DNA of 64,000 nucleotides from Pseudomonadota bacterium. Its GTDB lineage: Bacteria > Pseudomonadota > Gammaproteobacteria > Burkholderiales > Gallionellaceae. Both the position numbers and the translations under genes were made by a program. The stretch lies in the NCBI GenBank assembly GCA_021821945.1, contig JAJZTF010000012.1, positions 1-64,000 of the forward strand. Direction: 5' to 3'. The number at the start of each line of letters is the position of its first letter. The stretch's first letter is position 1. Positions 58,072-64,000 of this stretch are shown piece by piece. Below the pieces are notes generated by a model that saw nothing but the letters and a program-made list of their open reading frames with translations, was not told the DNA's origin and ran no database searches.

Positions 58072-58628
58072 TGATGAAAACTTTGAAGTCAATTCAGGCA
58101 AAGCAGGGCGGCTTCATGCTGCTGGAGGTGCTGATCAGCATCATCATCCTTGCCTTCGGCCTGCTTGGCTTGGCCGGACTGCAGCTCAAGGTGCAGGGCT
58201 CCGAGACCGAGTCCTATCAGCGTGCCCAGGCGATATTGCTGACCCAGGAGATGGCGAGCATGCTAAGCGCGAATCGCGCAAATGCGTCCAGCTATGTGAC
58301 CAGCTCTCCGCTTGGAACCGGGGATGGCGAGCCGTCGAGCTGTACCAATCTGACCGGCGTGCAGCTCGACCAATGCACCTGGAGCAATCAGCTCAAGGGC
58401 GCATCCGAGGTGAATTCGGGAGCCAACGTGGGTGCGATGACGAATGCGGTTGGCTGCATCGAATCTCTGGGCGGATCTCCCAGCGTGTACCGGGTGACCG
58501 TCGCATGGCAGGGCATGACGCAGTTGAGCCCGCCTGCGCTGACCTGCGGGCAGAATCTCTACGGTAATGACGGCAATCGCCGGGCCATTTCCTCTCTCGT
58601 CACCATAGCCAGCCTGACAGCGCCATGA
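58071..58628 (+). CDS. pilV: Minor pilin PilV
   Basis: A 185-residue type IV pilus modification/minor pilin protein. The prepilin site is KQGG|FMLLEVLISIIILAFG with Glu at +5 and the usual long leader; LGLAGLQLKVQGSETES is the PilV signature. The C-terminal part has several cysteines. The start overlaps the FimT-like stop by one base (58071), ATG 58074 also possible. Overlaps pilW by four bases. Confidence 0.9.
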   Translation: MMKTLKSIQAKQGGFMLLEVLISIIILAFGLLGLAGLQLKVQGSETESYQRAQAILLTQEMASMLSANRANASSYVTSSPLGTGDGEPSSCTNLTGVQLDQCTWSNQLKGASEVNSGANVGAMTNAVGCIESLGGSPSVYRVTVAWQGMTQLSPPALTCGQNLYGNDGNRRAISSLVTIASLTAP

Positions 58629-59599
58629 ACAGCCAAGCAAGAATCAAGGGATTTTCCCTTATCGAACTGATGATAGGCATCACCCTGGGACTGCTCGTGG
58701 TGGCGGGCGTCGGCACCATCTTCGCGAACAACTACAGGACGCGGGTGGAAACCGAGAAGACCAACCTCCAGATAGAAAACGGGCGCTATGCGGCGCAGCT
58801 TCTGGCCGACGAGATGCGCATGGCGGGCTATTACGGCGAATTGGATCCCACGAGCCTCCCCACTCCCCCAACGCTGCCCGATCCCTGCGATACCACCAAT
58901 GCGACGCTGGTTTCCGCAGTCGCCCTGCCGGTCCAGGGGGTGGACAATGCGGCTGTTGCGCCTACCTGCATATCGGATCTGAAACCGGGCACGGACATCT
59001 TTGTCGACAGGCGCGCGAGCGGCTGCGTGCAGGGAACCCCGGGCTGCGCCGCCGGAAACTATGTATATTTCCAGGATTCGCTTTGCAGCACATCGGCCGG
59101 CCAGTACCTCATCAGCTCGAACACCGGAAGTCTTAACCTGACGGCCAAGGACTGCGCGACGACTGCCGACATCCGTTCCTATCGCACCAACATCTATTTC
59201 GTGGCGCAGAATGATCAGCCGGGAGACGGCATACCCACGCTCAAGGTTGCCGAGCTCGGCAGCGCGGGATACACCATCACGCCGCTGGTCGAAGGGATAG
59301 ACCAGTTCCAGATCGAATACGGCATAGACACCAACGGCGACAGCATCCCCGATGTCTATGCCTCGGATCCTGGGGCATATGGAGGTTGCACAGGCGTTGC
59401 CTGTCAGACCAACTGGAGAAACGTGGTGACGGCAAGGCTTTACATCCTGGCAAGGAACACCCAGCCCAGCGGGGGATACACCGATACCCATGTGTATACC
59501 GCAGGCGGCAACACCTATGGTCCTTACAACGATGCCTACAAGCGCCATCTTTATACCAGCCTTGTGAGGTTCAACAACATAGCCGGGAGACTGGAATGA
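58625..59599 (+). CDS. pilW: Minor pilin PilW
   Basis: A 324-residue minor pilin, the largest of the set. Prepilin site IKG|FSLIELMIGITLGLLVV with Glu at +5, then NGRYAAQLLADEMRMAGYYGE typical of PilW, and a large C-terminal domain with cysteine pairs ending DAYKRHLYTSLVRFNN. PilW and PilX form the bridge between PilV-type subunits and PilY1. Overlaps pilV and pilX by four bases. Confidence 0.91.
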   Translation: MNSQARIKGFSLIELMIGITLGLLVVAGVGTIFANNYRTRVETEKTNLQIENGRYAAQLLADEMRMAGYYGELDPTSLPTPPTLPDPCDTTNATLVSAVALPVQGVDNAAVAPTCISDLKPGTDIFVDRRASGCVQGTPGCAAGNYVYFQDSLCSTSAGQYLISSNTGSLNLTAKDCATTADIRSYRTNIYFVAQNDQPGDGIPTLKVAELGSAGYTITPLVEGIDQFQIEYGIDTNGDSIPDVYASDPGAYGGCTGVACQTNWRNVVTARLYILARNTQPSGGYTDTHVYTAGGNTYGPYNDAYKRHLYTSLVRFNNIAGRLE

Positions 59600-60165
59600 A
59601 AAAACAGCGCGGGTTTTCCCTGCTCGTCAGCATGATCATGCTGCTTTTGATGACGCTGCTTGCGATCGCCTCCTTCCACATGGGAAGCAGCCAGACTGCG
59701 GTCGTAGCGAACGCCCAGCACAAAAACGAAGGCATGGATGCGGCAACGCAGGCGATAGAGGAGGTCGTCAATTCCAGCAACTTCACGCAGAATCCCGCGG
59801 CAGCCATCCCCAACACCAACTGCACGGCAGGCGGCGGAGCGAACACCTGGTGCGTGGACAGCAATGGCGATGGCGTCCAGGATTTCACGGTGACCATGCC
59901 TGTTCAGCCCAAGTGCGTGGAAGCCGCACCGATACAGAACAGCCAGTTGAACCTGCAGAATCCGGATGATCTCGCGTGCTCGTCAGGCACGCAGCAGAAT
60001 TTCGGCGTGACCGGAGGAAGCAATTCCGGCAATTCGCTGTGCGCCAATTCGACCTGGGAGATCACGGCGCAGGCCAATGATCCGGCGACGGAAACCAGCA
60101 CCACGGTCACGCAGGGCGTGAGCATGCGCATTCCTGTAACCGCCATGACCAACAACTGTCCGTAA
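59596..60165 (+). CDS. pilX: Minor pilin PilX
   Basis: A 189-residue minor pilin. Prepilin site KQRG|FSLLVSMIMLLLMTLLA; the +5 position is Val rather than Glu, as in GspK-like tip subunits, which sit at the pilus tip. It then has QHKNEGMDAATQAIEEVVNSS and a cysteine-containing C-terminal domain. Overlaps pilW by four bases and is followed ten bases later by pilY1 (ribosome site AGGAGAGG). Confidence 0.9.
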   Translation: MKKQRGFSLLVSMIMLLLMTLLAIASFHMGSSQTAVVANAQHKNEGMDAATQAIEEVVNSSNFTQNPAAAIPNTNCTAGGGANTWCVDSNGDGVQDFTVTMPVQPKCVEAAPIQNSQLNLQNPDDLACSSGTQQNFGVTGGSNSGNSLCANSTWEITAQANDPATETSTTVTQGVSMRIPVTAMTNNCP

Positions 60166-60175
60166 GGAGAGGAAG

Positions 60176-63100
60176 ATGAATTCCAAAATGATCCTGAAGC
60201 GCCTGCCGTTTCTCCTGCTGGCTTCAAGCATGACAGCAAAGGCGATGGATATCGATCTTTACACGCTGAACAGCGGCACCAACAATCCCGCGCCCAACGT
60301 GCTCATCGTGCTGGACAACACCTCCAACTGGTCTAGGCAGGATCAGCACTGGCCGGACAGCGGAATCAACCAGGGTCAGGCCGAAGTTCAGGCGATACAG
60401 AACGTCCTGCAAACTCTCAATGCGAATGTGAATGTGGGTCTTCTGGAATTCGTCACCGGCGGCAATTCGAACGACAACGGCGGGTTCGTGCGTCAGGCCA
60501 TAGCACCCATGGGACCGAACCAGAACAACGGTCCGGCGAACTTGAGCGCTTTCTCAGCCAAGCTCACCACCATTTTCAACAACACCACCTCCAGCACGGA
60601 AAAGCAGAACTCGGGCGAGGCCTACGGCAACCTGATGTACGATGCCTACAATTATCTGGCGGGGAAAACGCCGTTTGCCGCGAGTGCCGACGTGGTGTCC
60701 TCCATCGCCGACTCGAACGGCTACAGCACGAACTATACGCAGTTCAAGACGCCGCTCACGAGCGATGACGGATGCGCGACCACCTACATCATCTTCATCG
60801 GCAATCCGAACAGCAAGGGGCCGGTCAAGGACCTTGCCGCGAATACGACGGCCCTGTCCGGTCTGGGCGGAAACACCGCCCAGCTCAATCTGCCGAATTT
60901 CACGGTGTCGGCGACTGGCACGGGCCTTGCGACCGATGTGCCGACCGGGACTTCCACGCTGGACACCAATCCCTTCAATGCGGACGAGTGGGCGCGCTTC
61001 ATGTACCAGAACGGGGTCAACGTGGGCGGCACCGTCTATAACGTCAACACATACACGATAGATGTCTGGTATTCGGCGCCCAATGCGCAGCAGAGCGGGC
61101 TATTATCGAGCATGGCGAGAAACGGCGGGGGAAAATATCTGGTCGCCAACAACGAAAGCCAGATCGCATCAGCCTTGCAGTCCATCTTCTCGGAAATACT
61201 GGCGCGCAACTCGGCATTTGCCTCGGCCAGCCTGCCGATCTCCGCGACCAACCGCGCGCAGAACGACAACCAGGTCTATATCGGGATGTTCAGGCCCAAT
61301 CCCAATTCCCTGCCGCGCTGGTTCGGCAACATGAAGCGTTACCAGATCGCCAACTTCTCGGGGCAGGCCAACCTCGCGGACGTGAACGGGCTGCCTGCGA
61401 CAGACACGACCACCGGGTTCATCACGCCCTGCGCGGTCAGCTGGTGGACAACTGATTCGTTGAATTACTGGGCGAACGTTTCAGGAGGCACGATAAGCCC
61501 ACGAGTCTTCTTCACATCCGCCAACACGCCGGGGCTTTCCTGGGGAACCCAGGGGGATGACACCAATCTTGCCAAGAGCATCTGTTCGCTCACCGGAACC
61601 AATGTGTATTCCGATACCCCGGATGGCCCCATCGTCGAGAAGGGCGGTGTTGCAGAGATGCTGCGCAATGCGACCAGCCGCAACATCCTGACCCAGTCTG
61701 GCAACTCACTGGTGCCATTCAATACGGCGAATGCGGCGATCTCGTCGAACACCACCATCAATGCAAACATCGTGAATTTCATATCAGGCCAGGATGTCAC
61801 GGGGGAGATCAATGCGACCGCATCGACTGCCAACCGTCCTTCGATACACGGCGACGTGATCCATTCCAAGCCTATCCCTGTGGACTATGGCGGTACGACC
61901 GGCATCATGGTTTTTTACGGGGCCAACGACGGCACATATCATGCCGTGAATGCGGCGACCGGGACAGAGTCCTGGGCATTTGTCGCGCCGGAATTCTTCC
62001 CCAACCTTGAGCGGCTGATGGACAACACACCGGCGATTTCATCGACATCCCCCAAGGGATTCTATTTCGATGGTTCCACGGGAATCTATCAGAATGCCAA
62101 CAATTCCAGCGTGTGGATATATCCCGCGATGCGCCGCGGCGGACGCATGATCTATGCATTTGACGTGAGCACGCCTTCCAGCCCTGCCTTCCTCTGGAAG
62201 GCGGGATGTCCGGCTGTAGGCAGCAACACCGGATGCACTGCAGGTCTTGCCAACATAGGGCAGACCTGGTCCACGCCTTCTGTCGCCATCCTGCCAGGCT
62301 ATTCGACCACCAAGCCTGTCGTGATCGTCGGCGGAGGTTATGATGCATGCGAGGATGCGGATACCAGCACGCCGAGCTGTTCTGCACCCACCGGAAATGG
62401 AGTGTATGTGTTCGATGCGCAAAGCGGCGCGCTGCTTGCATCCTTTGCCACGGTGCGCAGCGTCGCGGCAGACGTGGCACTGGTGGACATCAATTACGAC
62501 GGCAATGTGGATGCGGCCTATGTGGCCGACACCGGAGGCAACATATACCGCATAGACTTTTCGGATCCTGCGAATTCCTTTGCTCCAAAGGCGGCTGCAA
62601 ACTGGAACATCACCAGGGTTGCCTACACGAACGGTTCTGGCAGGAAGTTCCTGTTCGCGCCGGCAGTGCTGCCCTACAACAATCAGGTATACGTTGCGCT
62701 AGGTTCGGGCGATCGCGAGCATCCCCTGATCACCAACTATCCCTACAAGACGCCGATCAAGAACCGCTTCTATGTCTATCTCGACAATCCGAACAGCGGC
62801 TCCACCACACCGGTCAACCTGGACGGCGCGAGCATGCTTAACAGCACGACAGACCCGGGTTGCGGCAACAGCCAGGTGCTGCCCAATGGCGCCTATTCCG
62901 GCTGGTACATGGATCTGACCGCCTATGGGGTGGGCGAGCAGGTGGTGACTTCCGCGCTGATCACGGGCGGGCTCGTCACCTTCAGCACCAACCGGCCGGT
63001 GAGCAGCGTCAACAGTTGCGCAAATCCATTGGGCGAGGCGCGCGGCTACTGGGTCAACCTGCTGAACGGGTCTGGCGCTGTCGGCACGACTGGCGCAGTC

Positions 63101-63352
63101 TGCACGCCGATAGGCGGGGTGGATGCGAACGGCAATGCCATCTCGCGTTCGACGACCTTTGTCGGCGGCGGCCTGCCTCCATCTCCGGTGGTTGGCAACG
63201 TCAACGTCAATGGATCGGTCGAGACCGTGGTGATAGGTGCGGCACAGAAAAATGGCGGTGCGAGCACGGCGATCTCCGGACAGAACATAAAGCCGCCGAT
63301 CTCGACGCGCCGCAAGCGGGTCTACTGGCGCATCAACGGCGACAACCATTAG
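60176..63352 (+). CDS. pilY1: Type IV pilus tip adhesin/assembly protein PilY1
   Basis: A 1058-residue secreted protein. A signal peptide of about 22 residues (cleavage near AKA) precedes a von Willebrand A-like domain (about 35-350) whose metal motif reads LDNTSNWS, a departure from DxSxS. The C-terminal half is a beta-propeller (about 570-950) with PSIHGDVIHSKPI, YGANDGTYHAVNAATG, GGYDACED and the calcium-binding loop DINYDGNVDAAYVAD. PilY1 works with minor pilins in pilus priming, adhesion, retraction control and surface sensing. Last gene of the cluster. Confidence 0.94.
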   Translation: MNSKMILKRLPFLLLASSMTAKAMDIDLYTLNSGTNNPAPNVLIVLDNTSNWSRQDQHWPDSGINQGQAEVQAIQNVLQTLNANVNVGLLEFVTGGNSNDNGGFVRQAIAPMGPNQNNGPANLSAFSAKLTTIFNNTTSSTEKQNSGEAYGNLMYDAYNYLAGKTPFAASADVVSSIADSNGYSTNYTQFKTPLTSDDGCATTYIIFIGNPNSKGPVKDLAANTTALSGLGGNTAQLNLPNFTVSATGTGLATDVPTGTSTLDTNPFNADEWARFMYQNGVNVGGTVYNVNTYTIDVWYSAPNAQQSGLLSSMARNGGGKYLVANNESQIASALQSIFSEILARNSAFASASLPISATNRAQNDNQVYIGMFRPNPNSLPRWFGNMKRYQIANFSGQANLADVNGLPATDTTTGFITPCAVSWWTTDSLNYWANVSGGTISPRVFFTSANTPGLSWGTQGDDTNLAKSICSLTGTNVYSDTPDGPIVEKGGVAEMLRNATSRNILTQSGNSLVPFNTANAAISSNTTINANIVNFISGQDVTGEINATASTANRPSIHGDVIHSKPIPVDYGGTTGIMVFYGANDGTYHAVNAATGTESWAFVAPEFFPNLERLMDNTPAISSTSPKGFYFDGSTGIYQNANNSSVWIYPAMRRGGRMIYAFDVSTPSSPAFLWKAGCPAVGSNTGCTAGLANIGQTWSTPSVAILPGYSTTKPVVIVGGGYDACEDADTSTPSCSAPTGNGVYVFDAQSGALLASFATVRSVAADVALVDINYDGNVDAAYVADTGGNIYRIDFSDPANSFAPKAAANWNITRVAYTNGSGRKFLFAPAVLPYNNQVYVALGSGDREHPLITNYPYKTPIKNRFYVYLDNPNSGSTTPVNLDGASMLNSTTDPGCGNSQVLPNGAYSGWYMDLTAYGVGEQVVTSALITGGLVTFSTNRPVSSVNSCANPLGEARGYWVNLLNGSGAVGTTGAVCTPIGGVDANGNAISRSTTFVGGGLPPSPVVGNVNVNGSVETVVIGAAQKNGGASTAISGQNIKPPISTRRKRVYWRINGDNH

Positions 63353-63361
63353 CGGGAAATG

Positions 63362-63760
63362 CTAGCGCATCCTGATGATGCCGGTTGCAAGCGATATCTC
63401 GCGCAGGAAGCAGAGCAGGGCCAAGGTGAGCGCTGCCATCGCGGCGATGAAGAAGAGGGAGACAGTCCCGGAAGGGTCGCGGTTCAGCTCTGATCCGATG
63501 AAGAGCGCCGCGATCACGATGCAGACGAACAGGGCGGAGATCGTGCAAAGGCTGATGGACCAGTGTATCCAGCGCGCCCGCAGCACGAGGACTTTCATCT
63601 CGTCTCCGTGAGTGTCCCAGTCTACCGAGCGGAATCTGTCTATCACGCGTCCCAGCCTGCCGGACAGCACGCTCAAGAATGCCCCGACGCCTGTCAGGAG
63701 GAATACGGGCGCGACTGCCTGCTGTATCGCATGCGCCGCAACGATGAGTTCAGCATGCAT
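63362..63760 (-). CDS. DUF2721 membrane protein
   Basis: A 132-residue membrane protein with about three helices. The N-terminal helix is [32 protein letters not shown], followed by a basic loop, then helices at about 67-90 and 98-118, matching the DUF2721 family of unknown function, common in proteobacteria. It stands alone on the minus strand between pilY1 (convergent) and mutY (divergent). Confidence 0.85.
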   Translation of the reverse strand: MHAELIVAAHAIQQAVAPVFLLTGVGAFLSVLSGRLGRVIDRFRSVDWDTHGDEMKVLVLRARWIHWSISLCTISALFVCIVIAALFIGSELNRDPSGTVSLFFIAAMAALTLALLCFLREISLATGIIRMR

Positions 63761-63793
63761 GTTTCTTTTCCTTTTTCGGCCATTCTAGCACGG

Positions 63794-63822
63794 GAATGCG
63801 CAAACTGCATTCCGCATATAAT
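63794..63822 (+). promoter_or_regulatory. mutY promoter with inverted repeat
   Basis: A perfect TATAAT (63817-63822) lies six bases before the mutY ATG (63829), so transcription would begin at or within a base of the start codon, giving a leaderless mRNA. No good -35 is seen; the -35 region instead holds the inverted repeat GAATGC-N7-GCATTC (63794-63799 and 63807-63812), a possible operator. Confidence 0.55.
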
Positions 63823-63828
63823 GCATCC

Positions 63829-64000
63829 ATGTCCTCTGATCGCGCCTCGTTCTCGTCTTCCCTGATCGCCTGGCAGCAGAGCCACGGGCGCAACGACCTG
63901 CCATGGCAGGGAAAAGACCCCTATCGCGTGTGGCTATCCGAGATCATGCTGCAACAGACCCAGGTTGCGACGGTGATTCCCTATTATCTCCGCTTCGTCG
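63829..64000 (+). CDS. mutY: A/G-specific adenine glycosylase MutY (5' part, cut by the window end)
   Basis: The first 57 codons of a MutY protein, which removes adenine opposite 8-oxoguanine. N-terminal motifs are [17 protein letters not shown] (about 12-28) and [24 protein letters not shown] (about 30-53), where Glu in [11 protein letters not shown] is the catalytic residue of the family. The gene runs past position 64000. No ribosome site precedes the ATG, in line with the likely leaderless transcript. Confidence 0.92.
   Translation, partial: MSSDRASFSSSLIAWQQSHGRNDLPWQGKDPYRVWLSEIMLQQTQVATVIPYYLRFV

Noticed and set aside
63794..63812. LexA (SOS) box in the mutY promoter
   Set aside because: The inverted repeat GAATGC-N7-GCATTC does not match CTGT-N8-ACAG.

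Overview
The window is ordinary, densely packed chromosomal DNA of a Gram-negative betaproteobacterium. The best guess is order Nitrosomonadales, perhaps a Gallionellaceae-like freshwater bacterium; this is inferred from gene content and order, not from a marker search. Supporting points are the pilMNOPQ-aroK-aroB-dgt string, metX-metW-ampG, the proteobacterial GshA family next to an incomplete regulatory PTS (IIA-HPr-EI), greA/yhbY/rlmE/ftsH/folP/glmM, clpS-clpA divergent from a cold-shock gene, and a full minor-pilin cluster. I see no rRNA, tRNA, CRISPR array, insertion sequence, prophage or attachment site.

Layout. 1-1903: YeiH-type transporter, a 48-residue membrane peptide and a Usp protein, tightly coupled. 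1911-4904 (minus): PAP2 phosphatase, GT4 glycosyltransferase and DgkA, then an OlsB-like N-acyltransferase with its own terminator, which together look like a membrane-lipid group. 4981-7372 (minus): murI and the ABC-F gene ybiT. 7508-12240: gshA, apbE and the PTS genes IIA, ptsH, ptsI. 12272-14637: a small unknown protein, photolyase and a glutathione-transferase-like protein whose start region is a 22-bp tandem duplication. 14634-15740 (minus): alanine dehydrogenase. 15826-18947: a promoter, SAM-II type riboswitch and terminator leading into metX-metW-ampG. 19015-23543: thiD-thiE-hemL-engB and hemB with a structured leader. 23577-26503 (minus): nucleotidyltransferase-like gene and PBP1A. 26641-34542: pilMNOPQ, aroK, aroB, dgt. 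34668-36533: kup. 36544-39467 (minus): a TorT-like periplasmic binding protein overlapping a membrane diguanylate cyclase. 39685-40538: psiF and a cNMP-domain protein. 40662-50876: carAB, greA, yhbY (minus), rlmE, ftsH, folP, glmM. 50877-54349 (minus): clpS, clpA and gluQ. 54415-57062: cold-shock protein and an AsmA-family protein. 57236-63352: the minor pilin cluster pilE-fimT-pilV-pilW-pilX-pilY1. 63362-64000: a DUF2721 membrane protein (minus) and the 5' end of mutY.

How it fits together. Two separated type IV pilus clusters encode the alignment complex and secretin (pilMNOPQ) and the priming complex (minor pilins and PilY1). The TorT-like protein plus diguanylate cyclase could feed c-di-GMP into surface behaviour. 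Many genes overlap by 1 or 4 bases (ATGA or TGATG), pointing to translational coupling.

No whole new system stands out. The signals most worth a second look are local: the SAM-II leader of metX, the absence of any ATG/GTG/TTG start for gluQ (an in-frame CTG behind a good ribosome site is the best candidate), the 48-residue membrane peptide, the TorT-like/GGDEF pair, a terminator-like hairpin in the cold-shock leader, the asmA start site hidden in a hairpin only in readthrough RNA, the hemB leader with a possible 23-codon ORF, and a likely leaderless mutY.
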